A DNA stretch of 64,000 nucleotides from Mycolicibacterium cosmeticum (GTDB lineage: Bacteria > Actinomycetota > Actinomycetes > Mycobacteriales > Mycobacteriaceae), in contig NZ_CCBB010000002.1 in assembly GCF_000613185.1 (NCBI RefSeq), positions 62,001-126,000 on the forward strand. The letters are read 5' to 3'. The position numbers and the translations under genes are program-made. Shown here piece after piece: positions 9,048 to 17,927 of the stretch (the stretch's first letter is position 1; each line of letters opens with the position of its first letter). The notes beneath the pieces are model-generated. The model was not told the origin of the DNA. It worked only from the letters and a program-made list of their open reading frames with translations, and ran no database searches.

Positions 9048-12000
9048 ATGCCGACCGATATCCAAGACGAACGGCTCGAACGCCGCATCGCCGACTTGAC
9101 CGCCAATGATCCCGAGTTCGCCGCGGCGCGGCCCGATCCGGCCGTAGCGAAGGCCGCCGAGGCCCCGGGTATCAGATTGCCGCAGATCGTCAAGACCGTG
9201 CTGCAGGGCTATGCGCAGCGCCCCGCGCTGGGACAGCGCGCCGTCGAATTCGTCACCGATCCGGCGACCGGCCGAACCACCGCCGCGCTGCTGCCTCGAT
9301 TCGAGACCATCACCTACGCGCAGCTGTGGGACCGGGTCCGGGCGGCCGCCGCGGCCCTGCACTCCACCGGCCTGCAAACCGGCGATCGGGTCGCCATTCT
9401 CGGCTTCACCAGCGCCGACTACACCGTCATCGACACCGCGCTCGGTCAGGTGGGTGCGGTGTCGGTTCCGCTGCAGTCCAGTTCGACGGCGTCGGCGCTG
9501 GCCCCGATCCTCACCGAGACCGAGCCGCGGGTCATCGCCGCCAGCGTCGACTACGTCGACGAGGCCGTCGAGCTCGCGCGCACCGGTCACGCCCCCGAGC
9601 GCATCGTCGTCTTCGACTACCACCCGCAGGTCGACGACCACCGCGAAGCCCTGGCCGCCGCCGCGGCGGCGCTGCCGGCCGGCGTCACCGTGGAAACCCT
9701 GGCCGAGGTGCTGGCTCGCGGAGCCGACCTGCCGCAGGCCCCGGCCCCGAGCACCGACGACCCGAACCCGCTGTCGTTGCTCATCTACACCTCGGGCAGC
9801 ACCGGAGCGCCCAAGGGTGCGATGTACCTGGAAAGCCAGGTCACCTCGTTCTGGCAGCGTTCCAGCGAGTCGTGGTTCGGCCCGAGCGTCGCGTCGATCA
9901 ACCTCAACTTCATGCCGATGAGCCACGTGATGGGGCGCGGCATCCTGTACCTCACGCTGGCCGCCGGCGGCACCTGCTACTTCGCCGCCCGTGCCGATCT
10001 GTCCACGCTGCTCGAAGACCTGGCGCTGTCCCGTCCCACCGAGCTGAACTTCGTGCCGCGCGTCTGGGAGATGCTCTACCAGGAATTCCAGAGCCGCACC
10101 GCACACGGCGCGGACGAGGACGATGTGCTCGCCGACATGCGGGAGAACCTCCTCGGCGGTCGCTACGTGGATGCGATGACGGGTTCGGCCCCCATCACCG
10201 ATGCCCTGAAGGCGTGGGTCGAGCACTTCCTCGGCATCCACCTGCGCGAGGGCTACGGCTCGACCGAGGCCGGCATGGTGTTCTTCGACGGCCGGGTGCA
10301 GCGCCCGCCCACCATCGACTACAAGTTGGTGGACGTGCCCGAGCTCGGCTACTACGGGACCGATCAACCGCATCCACGCGGCGAGCTGCTGGTGAAGACC
10401 GTCAACCTGTTCCCCGGCTATTACAAGCGGCCGGAGGTCACCGCCGGGGTGTTCGACGAGGACGGGTTCTACCGGACCGGCGATATCGTCGCCGAGCTCG
10501 GGCCCGACGAGATCCGCTACGTGGACCGGCGCAACAACGTGCTCAAGCTCGCCCAGGGCGAATTCGTCACGCTGGCCAAGCTGGAAGCCGCCTTCAGCAA
10601 CAACAGCCCGCTGATCCGGCAGATCTACGTCTACGGCAACAGCGCCCAGCCCTACCTGCTGGCGGTGGTGGTGCCGACCGAGGATGCCCTGGTGAAGTTC
10701 ACCGACGAGGCCGCCCTCAAGCGCGCCATCGTCGAGTCACTGCAGGATGTCGCAAGGGCGCAGGACCTGCAGTCCTACGAGGTGCCACGTGATTTCCTCA
10801 TCGAGACAACGCCTTTCACCGTGGAGAACGGTCTGCTGACTGGTATCCGCAAGCTGGCCTGGCCCAAGCTCAAGGCGCACTACGGTCCCGCGCTGGAGGA
10901 GCTGTACGCGGAGCTGGCCGACGGGCAGGCCCGCGAACTACGGGCGCTGCGGGCCGAAGGCGCGGACGCGCCCGTCCTCGAGACGGTGTCACGCGCCGCC
11001 GCGGCGCTGCTGGGCGCCGCGACCGCCGACGTGGCACCCGATGCGCACTTCACCGATCTGGGTGGGGACTCGTTGTCGGCGTTGACCTTCGGGAATCTTC
11101 TGCAGGAGATCTTCGGTGTCGAGGTGCCGGTGTCGGTGATCGTCAGTCCCACCTCCGACCTGGCGACCATCGCCGCGCACATCGAGACGCGGCGCGCCGG
11201 CGGTGACAAGCGCCCGACCTTCAGTTCGGTCCACGGCGCCGGTGTCACCGAGGTCCACGCCGCCGACCTGACGCTCGACAAGTTCATCGACGCCGCGACA
11301 TTGGCTGCGGCACCGTCACTTCCGAAGGTGAACGGCGAGGTGCGCACGGTTCTGCTGACCGGTGCCACCGGCTTCCTGGGCCGCTACCTGGCCTTGGAGT
11401 GGCTGGAGCGAATGGACCTGGTGGACGGCAAGCTGATCTGCCTGGTCCGGGCGCGCAGCAACGAAGAGGCCCGGGCCCGTCTCGACAAGACCTTCGATAC
11501 CGGTGACCCGAAACTCCTTGCGCACTATCGGGACTTGGCCGCCGATCATTTGGAGGTCATCGCCGGGGACAAGGGCGAAGCCGACCTGGGGCTGGATAAG
11601 GCCACCTGGCAGCGCCTCGCCGACACGGTGGACCTGATCGTCGACCCGGCGGCGCTGGTGAATCACGTGCTGCCCTACAGCGAGCTGTTCGGCCCCAACG
11701 CCCTGGGCACCGCCGAACTGATCCGGATCGCGTTGACCACCACGATCAAGCCGTTCGTCTACGTGTCGACGATCGGCGTCGGTGACCAGATCGAGCCGGG
11801 CAAGTTCGTCGAGGATGCCGACGTCCGGGTGATGAGCGCGGTGCGCGCGATCAACGACAACTACGCCAACGGTTACGGCACCAGCAAGTGGGCCGGTGAG
11901 GTATTACTGCGGGAAGCCCACGATCTGGCCGGGCTGCCGGTCTCGGTGTTCCGCTGCGACATGATCCTGGCTGACACCAGCTACGCCGGCCAGCTCAACC

Positions 12001-12545
12001 TGCCGGACATGTTCACCCGGATGATGTTCAGCCTCGTGGCGACCGGCATTGCGCCCGAGTCGTTCTACGAGCTGGGCCCCGACGGTCAGCGGCAGCGCGC
12101 GCATTACGACGGGCTGCCGGTGGAGTTCATCGCGGAGGCTATCTCGACGCTCGGTGAGCACGTGGCACTCGAATCGGGGGGAGCCTTCGAGACCTACCAC
12201 GTGATGAACCCGTACGACGACGGCATCGGCATGGACACCTTCGTCGACTGGCTGATCGACGCCGGTTACAAGATCGAACGCGTCGGTGAGTACGGAAAGT
12301 GGCTGGCGCGGTTCGAGACCGCGCTGCGGTCGTTGCCGGACAAGCAGCGGCAGGCGTCGTTGCTACCGCTGCTGCACAACTACCAGCGTCCGGAGACACC
12401 GGTGCAGGGTTCGATCGCGCCGACCGATGTCTTCCGGGCTGCCGTGCAAGAAGCGAAAATCGGCCCGGACAAAGACATTCCGCATGTCAACGCCCCGGTG
12501 ATCGTCAAGTACATCACCGATCTGCAACTGCTCGGCCTGCTGTAG
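9048..12545 (+). CDS. car: Carboxylic acid reductase (CAR), second tandem copy
   Basis: A 1165-residue paralogue of the upstream CAR with the same adenylation, carrier and reductase layout. Key sites are [27 protein letters not shown] with predicted phosphopantetheine Ser675, [12 protein letters not shown] and [12 protein letters not shown]. The ATG at 9048, preceded by AGAGG, was chosen because it matches the start of the first copy; an upstream in-frame TTG at 9018 would add ten residues with no family support. Compared with copy 1 it has several extra residues near 545-555 ([16 protein letters not shown] region) and a longer segment near 1045. The adenylation domains differ clearly, so the two copies may prefer different acids, while the reductase halves are kept nearly the same. 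It ends at a strong bidirectional terminator. Confidence 0.96.
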   Translation: MPTDIQDERLERRIADLTANDPEFAAARPDPAVAKAAEAPGIRLPQIVKTVLQGYAQRPALGQRAVEFVTDPATGRTTAALLPRFETITYAQLWDRVRAAAAALHSTGLQTGDRVAILGFTSADYTVIDTALGQVGAVSVPLQSSSTASALAPILTETEPRVIAASVDYVDEAVELARTGHAPERIVVFDYHPQVDDHREALAAAAAALPAGVTVETLAEVLARGADLPQAPAPSTDDPNPLSLLIYTSGSTGAPKGAMYLESQVTSFWQRSSESWFGPSVASINLNFMPMSHVMGRGILYLTLAAGGTCYFAARADLSTLLEDLALSRPTELNFVPRVWEMLYQEFQSRTAHGADEDDVLADMRENLLGGRYVDAMTGSAPITDALKAWVEHFLGIHLREGYGSTEAGMVFFDGRVQRPPTIDYKLVDVPELGYYGTDQPHPRGELLVKTVNLFPGYYKRPEVTAGVFDEDGFYRTGDIVAELGPDEIRYVDRRNNVLKLAQGEFVTLAKLEAAFSNNSPLIRQIYVYGNSAQPYLLAVVVPTEDALVKFTDEAALKRAIVESLQDVARAQDLQSYEVPRDFLIETTPFTVENGLLTGIRKLAWPKLKAHYGPALEELYAELADGQARELRALRAEGADAPVLETVSRAAAALLGAATADVAPDAHFTDLGGDSLSALTFGNLLQEIFGVEVPVSVIVSPTSDLATIAAHIETRRAGGDKRPTFSSVHGAGVTEVHAADLTLDKFIDAATLAAAPSLPKVNGEVRTVLLTGATGFLGRYLALEWLERMDLVDGKLICLVRARSNEEARARLDKTFDTGDPKLLAHYRDLAADHLEVIAGDKGEADLGLDKATWQRLADTVDLIVDPAALVNHVLPYSELFGPNALGTAELIRIALTTTIKPFVYVSTIGVGDQIEPGKFVEDADVRVMSAVRAINDNYANGYGTSKWAGEVLLREAHDLAGLPVSVFRCDMILADTSYAGQLNLPDMFTRMMFSLVATGIAPESFYELGPDGQRQRAHYDGLPVEFIAEAISTLGEHVALESGGAFETYHVMNPYDDGIGMDTFVDWLIDAGYKIERVGEYGKWLARFETALRSLPDKQRQASLLPLLHNYQRPETPVQGSIAPTDVFRAAVQEAKIGPDKDIPHVNAPVIVKYITDLQLLGLL
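11028..12038 (+). repeat. Near-identical CAR segment, copy 2 (partner at 7373-8383)
   Basis: Gap-free partner of 7373-8383 in direct orientation, offset 3655 bp. Recombination between the two would delete one CAR-length unit and leave a single hybrid gene. Edges are approximate. Confidence 0.75.
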
Positions 12546-12565
12546 GCCGAGCAGGTCATGCCGAG

Positions 12566-12604
12566 ACGAAAGTGGGGCACCCGCACCGGGGGCCCCACTT
12601 TCGT
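12566..12604. terminator. Bidirectional terminator between CAR2 and the PPOX-like gene
   Basis: Perfect 13-bp arms, ACGAAAGTGGGGC (12566-12578) and GCCCCACTTTCGT (12592-12604), flank a 13-nt loop and are followed by TTCG. The hairpin lies in the 65-bp gap between convergent genes and can serve both strands. Confidence 0.8.
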
Positions 12605-12610
12605 TTCGGC

Positions 12611-13021
12611 TCACGCGTGCCAGGACGACCAGCGCTGTACGGCGATCGCCACCACCGGACCGTCGAGCGCGGTCCGCTCGTATTGCCGGTACTTGGCGCG
12701 CAGCAACGCGTAACCGATCGCCATCTGTTCACCGTGCGGGTGGATTTCGGCGGTTCCGTCGGCGCGCACCCACCACAACTGCGTCCAATCGTCGGTGTAG
12801 TGGTCGACCAGCAGGCTCACCCGCGGGTTGGCCTCGATATTGGCCAGTCGCCGTAACCGCTTGGTCGACTTCCGCTTCGCGTCCACCGCGGTGTAGATCG
12901 TGTCGCCGCTGACGGCGAACACCACCGGCACCAGATGCGGGACACCGTCGGCCGCGGTGGCGAGGGCGGCCACGGGCGCCGCGGCGAAGGACTGCGCCCA
13001 CTGCGCGCCCGGCGCGGTCAT
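12611..13021 (-). CDS. PPOX-class flavin/F420-dependent oxidoreductase (TIGR03668-like)
   Basis: A 136-residue protein with the split-barrel fold of pyridoxamine-5'-phosphate-oxidase-like enzymes. Typical features are the N-terminal [17 protein letters not shown] strand pair, the [18 protein letters not shown] segment that commonly contacts the cofactor phosphate, and [11 protein letters not shown] in the later strands. Mycobacterial members of this type are predicted to use F420 or a flavin; the real substrate is unknown. Its ATG overlaps the TGA of the upstream membrane-protein gene in ATGA form, so the two are probably translationally coupled. Confidence 0.82.
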   Translation of the reverse strand: MTAPGAQWAQSFAAAPVAALATAADGVPHLVPVVFAVSGDTIYTAVDAKRKSTKRLRRLANIEANPRVSLLVDHYTDDWTQLWWVRADGTAEIHPHGEQMAIGYALLRAKYRQYERTALDGPVVAIAVQRWSSWHA

Positions 13022-13644
13022 CGTGCTGTCCTGGGTTGCGGCGCAACGCTGATCGGCGGCCGGGTCACGTTGATCCTGGGTTTGGGTGGCGGCTCACTGC
13101 GCTGCCGCGGCGCCGGCCAGGACTGTTCGGGCGCCGGCTCCTCCGGCGGGGGCGGCGGCGGTGGTGGCGGGGGAGGAGGCGGTGCCGGCGGCTCGGTCGA
13201 CAGCGGGGTGGTGGTGGGCGTCGAACTCGGTGTGGTGCTCACCGGGTCCACCGGTTCGTCGTCGCTCGAGCCGGAGAAGGCCAGTAGCACGACCGACACC
13301 ACCAGCGCGACGGCCGCGGCGCCGAGCGCCAGCAGGGCCAGGGTCGCCTGCCGGGTGCGATACCAGGGCGTCGGCGGAGGTTTGAACGTCCACGTCCCGG
13401 TGTTGAACGCATCGAAGGGCCCGGTCTGCGGTTCCGGTGGCGCGGCCACCGGCTCGTAGAGCCGCGGGTCATCCCACACGCTGGCGTTGTGCCCCGTCCA
13501 GCCCGGATGGCCGGCACCGTTCGCGCCGCCGGCATCGGCCGGATCGGCGGTCCCGTGCGCCCCCGGATCTGGGGCCTCGCGTTCACCCACCCCCCGATGG
13601 TATGTGCCGACCTGCGCAAATGCCGATTCCGGCCGCGGCGGCAC
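13018..13644 (-). CDS. Proline-rich single-pass membrane protein of unknown function
   Basis: No family is recognised. The protein is up to 208 residues: a hydrophilic Gly/Pro/Ala-rich N-terminus, one transmembrane segment at ~101-124 ([20 protein letters not shown]), then a Ser/Thr/Pro-rich outer part with an uninterrupted run of about 13 prolines near 155-168 and a basic C-terminus. The topology is probably N-in, C-out. Several starts are possible; the GTG at 13590 would remove 18 residues and gives a more typical N-terminus. It overlaps the PPOX-like gene by 4 bp. On the opposite side, 168 bp separate it from the divergent ABC importer. Confidence 0.65.
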   Translation of the reverse strand: MPPRPESAFAQVGTYHRGVGEREAPDPGAHGTADPADAGGANGAGHPGWTGHNASVWDDPRLYEPVAAPPEPQTGPFDAFNTGTWTFKPPPTPWYRTRQATLALLALGAAAVALVVSVVLLAFSGSSDDEPVDPVSTTPSSTPTTTPLSTEPPAPPPPPPPPPPPPPEEPAPEQSWPAPRQRSEPPPKPRINVTRPPISVAPQPRTAR

Positions 13645-13812
13645 GCCGGATCACCTGTCGCGCCCACCGCCGCCCGGCATTTCGTGAAGACCCGTCACAG
13701 ACCCGAACGCGCCGGTAGGGTCGGTCTGCGTTCATTGCAGGTTCATCGCCACAGGCGGTTCGCGACACCGGCGCGTCACCGGCCGGCCGTCTGCTCAACG
13801 GAGGGTTTGCGC

Positions 13813-14946
13813 ATGAAGAAATCTGGGCTGAACACGTCGGGTCTGCTGGCGATGACCGCCGCCGCGCTGCTTGCCGCGGGGTTGGTCACCTCCTGCGCGC
13901 CGCCCGAGAAGAAGGACGGGCAGGGCGGCGCCGCGGCGAGCACCGCGACCTCGTCCGCAGATTTCGGCGGGATGGACGGCCTGGTCGAGGCGGCCAAGAA
14001 GGAAGGCGAACTCAACGTCATCGCCCTGCCGCCGGATTGGGCGAACTACGGCGCCATCATCGAGGCCTTCACCGCCAAGTACGGCATCAAGGTCAACTCG
14101 GCCCAGCCCGGAGCCAGCAGCCAGGAAGAGATCAGCGCCGCCCAGCAGCAGAAGGGCCGCAGCACCGCACCCGACGTGTTCGACCTGGGCCAGTCGGTGG
14201 CGTTGGCCAACACCGGCATGTTCGCGCCGTACAAGGTGGAGCATTTCGCCGAGATCTCCGACTCCTTCAAGGACCCGGACGGCCGGTGGGTCAACGACTA
14301 CGGCGGCTACATGTCGATCGGGTACGACTCCGCCAAGGTCGGTGTCATCGCCGGCGTGGACGACCTGCTCAAGCCCGAGCTGAAGGGCAAGGTGGCGCTC
14401 AACGGCGACCCGACGCAGGCCGGCGCCGCGTTCTCCGGGGTGATGATGGTCGCGGTGGCCCAGGGCGGTTCGCCGGACGATATCGCCCCCGGCGTCGAGT
14501 TCTTCCACAAACTCAACCAGGCGGGCAACTTCCTTCCGGTGGATCCGACGCCGGCCACCATCGCCTCCGGGCAGACGCCGGTGGTGATCGACTGGGATTA
14601 CCTCAACGTCGCGCAGGCCAAGAAGGTACCCACCTGGAAGGTGGTCATTCCGCACAACGCCGCGGTGGCCGGGTACTACTTCCAGGCCATCAACGCCGAG
14701 GCTCCGCACCCGGCGGCGGCCCGGCTGTGGCAGGAATTCTTGTACAGCGACGAAGGACAGAACCTGTACCTGGCCGGCGGGGCCCGGCCGGTGCGGGCCG
14801 ACTCGATGGTGACCAAGGGCAGCATCGACCGGGCGACGTACGGCACCCTGCCGCCGGTGGACGGTGCGGCGGCCTTCGTCTCCGTGGAGCAGAACAAGAA
14901 GGCCACCGACTATCTGAAAGCCAACTGGGCCAAGGCGATCGGTTGA
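13813..14946 (+). CDS. ABC importer substrate-binding lipoprotein (solute-binding family 1-like)
   Basis: A 377-residue lipoprotein. The signal peptide MKKSGLNTSGLLAM continues to a lipobox LVTSC, so the mature protein is anchored by its N-terminal cysteine. The body resembles substrate-binding proteins of the iron(III)/spermidine-putrescine group: a first lobe starting at GELNVIALPPDWANYG, DVFDLGQSVALANTGMFAPY, and a second lobe with a conserved trailing GSIDRATYGTLPPVDG. The ATG at 13813 follows GGAGGG; the frame stays open far upstream, but that extension lacks a signal peptide at its end and was rejected. It is the first gene of a four-gene operon with two permeases and an ATPase. Substrate is uncertain (polyamine, metal or phosphonate type). 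Confidence 0.85.
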   Translation: MKKSGLNTSGLLAMTAAALLAAGLVTSCAPPEKKDGQGGAAASTATSSADFGGMDGLVEAAKKEGELNVIALPPDWANYGAIIEAFTAKYGIKVNSAQPGASSQEEISAAQQQKGRSTAPDVFDLGQSVALANTGMFAPYKVEHFAEISDSFKDPDGRWVNDYGGYMSIGYDSAKVGVIAGVDDLLKPELKGKVALNGDPTQAGAAFSGVMMVAVAQGGSPDDIAPGVEFFHKLNQAGNFLPVDPTPATIASGQTPVVIDWDYLNVAQAKKVPTWKVVIPHNAAVAGYYFQAINAEAPHPAAARLWQEFLYSDEGQNLYLAGGARPVRADSMVTKGSIDRATYGTLPPVDGAAAFVSVEQNKKATDYLKANWAKAIG

Positions 14947-15794
14947 CACCGGTGCGTCGCGTACGCGAGGTGCTGCCCCTACTGCCGTTCCTGGTGGTGG
15001 TGACCGTGTTCCTGATCATCCCGACGGCGACGGTGCTGGTGAACGCATTCGTCGTGGACGGCCGCTTCTCACCGGAGCGGCTCACCGCGCTGTTCAGCGA
15101 AGCACCGCTGGCGGCGCTGGGCCGCAGCCTGCTGCTGTCCGGCAGCACCGCACTGATCGGCGCGGTGTTCGGGGCCCTGTTGTGCTGGCTGATCGCCGGT
15201 AGTTCGCCGGGTTCGCTGGTGCGCCGGGTGGTGCTGTCGTTGTGCAGTGTGCTGGCCCAGTTCGGTGGTGTCGCACTGGCGTTCGCGTTCCTGGCCACCA
15301 TCGGACTGAACGGTGTGCTGACAGTGTGGGCGCAGCAGGCCTTCGGCTGGGATCTCGCCGGCTCGGGCTGGCTTTACGGGTTGCCCGGACTGATCCTGGT
15401 GTACAGCTACTTCCAGATCCCGTTGATGGTGATCGTGTTCCTGCCTGCGCTGGAGGGCCTGCGCGTGCAATGGCGTGAGGCCGCCGTCAGCCTGGGCGCC
15501 GGGCCATGGCGCTACTGGCGCGAGGTGGGTGTCCCGCTGTTGACCCCCGCCTTTCTCGGGTCACTGCTGTTGTTGTTCGCCAACGCTTTTGCCGCGTACG
15601 CGACCGCCGCGGCACTGGTCAGCCAGGGCAGCCCGATCGTGCCGTTGCTCATCAGGGCCGCACTGACCAGTGAGGTGGTGCTCGGGCAATCCGGTTTCGC
15701 CTATGCGCTGGCGCTGGAGATGATCGTCGTCGTCGCCGTCGTGATGGTGGCCTACAACGCCCTGGTGCGGCGGACCGCGCGGTGGCTGACATGA
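14943..15794 (+). CDS. ABC importer permease subunit 1
   Basis: An inner-membrane permease of about 283 residues with six transmembrane segments, the first at ~10-32. The cytoplasmic EAA loop that contacts the ATPase is visible as EAAVSLGAGPWRYWREVGVP. The TTG at 14943 overlaps the stop of the binding-protein gene and has AAGG 7 bases upstream; a GTG at 14952 is the alternative start. It pairs with the next gene as a heterodimeric channel, as in PotB/PotC or FbpB-type systems. Confidence 0.85.
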   Translation: MTPVRRVREVLPLLPFLVVVTVFLIIPTATVLVNAFVVDGRFSPERLTALFSEAPLAALGRSLLLSGSTALIGAVFGALLCWLIAGSSPGSLVRRVVLSLCSVLAQFGGVALAFAFLATIGLNGVLTVWAQQAFGWDLAGSGWLYGLPGLILVYSYFQIPLMVIVFLPALEGLRVQWREAAVSLGAGPWRYWREVGVPLLTPAFLGSLLLLFANAFAAYATAAALVSQGSPIVPLLIRAALTSEVVLGQSGFAYALALEMIVVVAVVMVAYNALVRRTARWLT

Positions 15795-16552
15795 CGAAGG
15801 CGGTGCGCGGCGCGCTGTGGGTGTTGTTCGGCCTGTTCTTCCTGCTGCCGCTCTATGCGATGGCCGATTTCTCCACCAGGGATCCTCTCGGCGGCGGCGG
15901 CCGCACGCCGGCGGCCTGGCACAGCCTGGTCACCGACGACGAACTGGTCACCTCCATCGTCACCTCGGTGCTGCTGGCGGTGCTGACGGTCGCGGCGATG
16001 CTCGCGGTGCTGGTGCCGACGATGATCTGGGTTCGGTTGCGTACCCCGTGGGCGCGCAGGCTCGTCGAGTTCCTGTGCCTGCTGCCGTTGACCATTCCGG
16101 CGCTGGTGATCGTGGTCGGTCTGCGCAACGTCTATCTGTGGGTCACCTATCTGCTCGGCGAATCGGCACTCACCCTGACCTTCGTCTACATCGTGCTGGT
16201 GCTGCCGTTCGCCTACCGCGCCTTGGACGCGGCGCTGTCGTCGATCGCCCTGACCACCCTCGCGGAGGCGGCGCGCTCACTGGGAGCCGGGTGGTTCACG
16301 ACCATCGTGCGGGTGATCGTGCCCAACATCTGGTCGGGCATCCTGGCGGCGGCGTTCATCTCGATCGCCGTGGTGCTCGGCGAGTACACCGTGGCCTCGC
16401 TGTCGGGATTCATGACGTTGCCCGTGCAGATCGTGACGATCGGCAAGGCCGACGGCCCCACCTCGGTGGCCGCCTCGCTGGCCACCCTCATCTTCGGTTT
16501 CGTTCTGTTGTTGGTGCTTTCATTGGTGACGAGAAGGGGGCGCCGCGGATGA
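15791..16552 (+). CDS. ABC importer permease subunit 2
   Basis: The second permease has 253 residues and six membrane segments, with EAA loop EAARSLGAGWFTTIVRVIVP. The ATG at 15791 overlaps the previous stop as ATGA, which is better supported than the GTG at 15782. Similarity is to PotC-like inner-membrane components. The C-terminus overlaps the ATPase start in the same way, so all four genes appear to be one translationally coupled transcript. Confidence 0.87.
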   Translation: MTKAVRGALWVLFGLFFLLPLYAMADFSTRDPLGGGGRTPAAWHSLVTDDELVTSIVTSVLLAVLTVAAMLAVLVPTMIWVRLRTPWARRLVEFLCLLPLTIPALVIVVGLRNVYLWVTYLLGESALTLTFVYIVLVLPFAYRALDAALSSIALTTLAEAARSLGAGWFTTIVRVIVPNIWSGILAAAFISIAVVLGEYTVASLSGFMTLPVQIVTIGKADGPTSVAASLATLIFGFVLLLVLSLVTRRGRRG

Positions 16553-17592
16553 CGGCCGGTGTCGCGGTGGAGTTGAGGGACCTGAGCCGCCACTACGGGC
16601 CGGTGCGGGCACTCGACGGGCTCACCTTGCGGATGGAGCCGGGCCAGCTGGTCGCGCTGCTCGGCCCGTCGGGCTGCGGTAAGACCACCGCGCTGCGGAT
16701 CCTGACCGGGCTCGACGAGGCGACTGCGGGCAGTGTCTGGGTCGACGGCCGGGATATCAGCCGGGTACCGGCGAACAAACGCGACATCGGGATGGTGTTC
16801 CAGGCGTACAGCCTGTTCCCGCACCTGACGGTGCGGGACAATGTCGCGTTCGGCCTGAAGATGCGCGGGATGTCCAAGCGGGACAGGCAGGTTCGCGCAC
16901 TGGAGATGCTGGAGCTGGTGGGTCTGGCGGCTCAGTCGGACCGTTACGCCGGTGAGCTCTCCGGTGGCCAGCAGCAGCGGGTCGCGCTGGCCCGTGCGTT
17001 GGCGATCCGGCCCAGGGTGCTGCTGCTCGACGAGCCGCTCTCGGCCCTGGATGCCAAGGTGCGCACCCAGTTGCGGGACGAGATCCGAAGGGTCCAGCAG
17101 GAAGTCGGCATCACGACGCTGTTCGTCACACACGACCAGGAGGAGGCGCTGGCCGTCGCCGACCGGGTCGGGGTGATGAACGCCGGCCGGTTGGAGCAGC
17201 TGGCCGCCCCCGCCGACCTGTACACGGCACCGGCCACGCCGTTCGTGGCCGAGTTCGTCGGGCTGAGCAACCGCGTTCCGGCTGAGGTCATCGACGGCCA
17301 GGTGCTGTTGTGGGGCAAGGCTGTTCCGGCGCTGCCCGGATCGGTGACCGGTGCGGGGACGGCACTGGTTCGACCGGAGTCCGTGCGGCTTGCGGCGGGG
17401 GCGAGCGAAGCGACGGGATCGGGTGTCGTGCAGTCTGTCTCGTTCCTCGGGGCGGTGTCTCGGGTCCGGGTGGCCCTTGCGGGGAGTGAGGCCGGGGCGA
17501 CGGTGCTGGCCCAGGTCAGCGGTGGTGAGTCGTTCACCGTGGGGCAGCGGGTCCGGGTCGGCGTCGAATCCGATGGCGTGCTGGTGGTCTAA
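16549..17592 (+). CDS. ABC importer ATPase subunit
   Basis: A 347-residue ATPase of the PotA/FbpC type. Walker A is GPSGCGKTT, the Q-loop region FQAYSLFPHLTV, the signature LSGGQQQRVALARAL, Walker B VLLLDEPLSALD and the switch histidine is in FVTHDQEEAL. After ~240 residues a C-terminal beta-rich region resembles a TOBE-type regulatory domain. The ATG at 16549 overlaps the permease stop. The gene converges on espL and their stop codons overlap by two bases (TAA at 17590-17592, and TAG on the other strand at 17589-17591). Confidence 0.93.
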   Translation: MTAGVAVELRDLSRHYGPVRALDGLTLRMEPGQLVALLGPSGCGKTTALRILTGLDEATAGSVWVDGRDISRVPANKRDIGMVFQAYSLFPHLTVRDNVAFGLKMRGMSKRDRQVRALEMLELVGLAAQSDRYAGELSGGQQQRVALARALAIRPRVLLLDEPLSALDAKVRTQLRDEIRRVQQEVGITTLFVTHDQEEALAVADRVGVMNAGRLEQLAAPADLYTAPATPFVAEFVGLSNRVPAEVIDGQVLLWGKAVPALPGSVTGAGTALVRPESVRLAAGASEATGSGVVQSVSFLGAVSRVRVALAGSEAGATVLAQVSGGESFTVGQRVRVGVESDGVLVV

Positions 17593-17927
17593 TCGCCGTC
17601 GGTGATCTCGGCGATCGCCTCGTTGAGCCGATCCTGGTCGGCGGCAATGGAATCACTGGCCACCTCGGTGGCATTGTGCAGCGCCTCGTTGAGCCGGTGG
17701 GACACCGTGTCGGACCCCAGCCGCAGCACACCGTCGGACAAGTAGACGTCGACCAGATGGTGGTGACCGTTGAGGGTTACCTCCACGGTCTCGGATTCGT
17801 CTGCCGCCGTGAAGGATTCGCTGGCCATCTTGTGCAGTTGACTGTCCATCAGATCCTGCAGGCGGCTGGCCTGGCGCAGCACGGCGGCCACCTGGGGATG
17901 CATGTCGTCGGTCGGTTCGAGGCTCAC
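17589..17927 (-). CDS. espL: YbaB/EbfC-family protein, EspL-like
   Basis: A 112-residue protein with the central VEVTLNGHHHLVDVYLSDGVL hairpin and helical ends typical of YbaB/EbfC nucleoid-associated proteins. In mycobacteria a protein of this family and size, EspL, lies directly after espB in the ESX-1 locus. Here it also follows espB, with a GTG start overlapping the espB TGA, so I call it EspL by family and position. EspL is reported to be needed for stable ESX-1 substrates. The DNA-binding property is a family inference only. Confidence 0.82.
   Translation of the reverse strand: MSLEPTDDMHPQVAAVLRQASRLQDLMDSQLHKMASESFTAADESETVEVTLNGHHHLVDVYLSDGVLRLGSDTVSHRLNEALHNATEVASDSIAADQDRLNEAIAEITDGD

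Noticed and set aside
8979..10373. 464-codon minus-strand frame opposite the second CAR
   Set aside because: Antisense shadow with the same composition as the one opposite the first CAR. No ribosome-binding site or domain.
13489..13812. Upstream extension of the ABC substrate-binding protein
   Set aside because: It would bury the lipoprotein signal peptide inside the protein. It also overlaps the divergent membrane-protein gene; the ATG at 13813 has a good ribosome-binding site.
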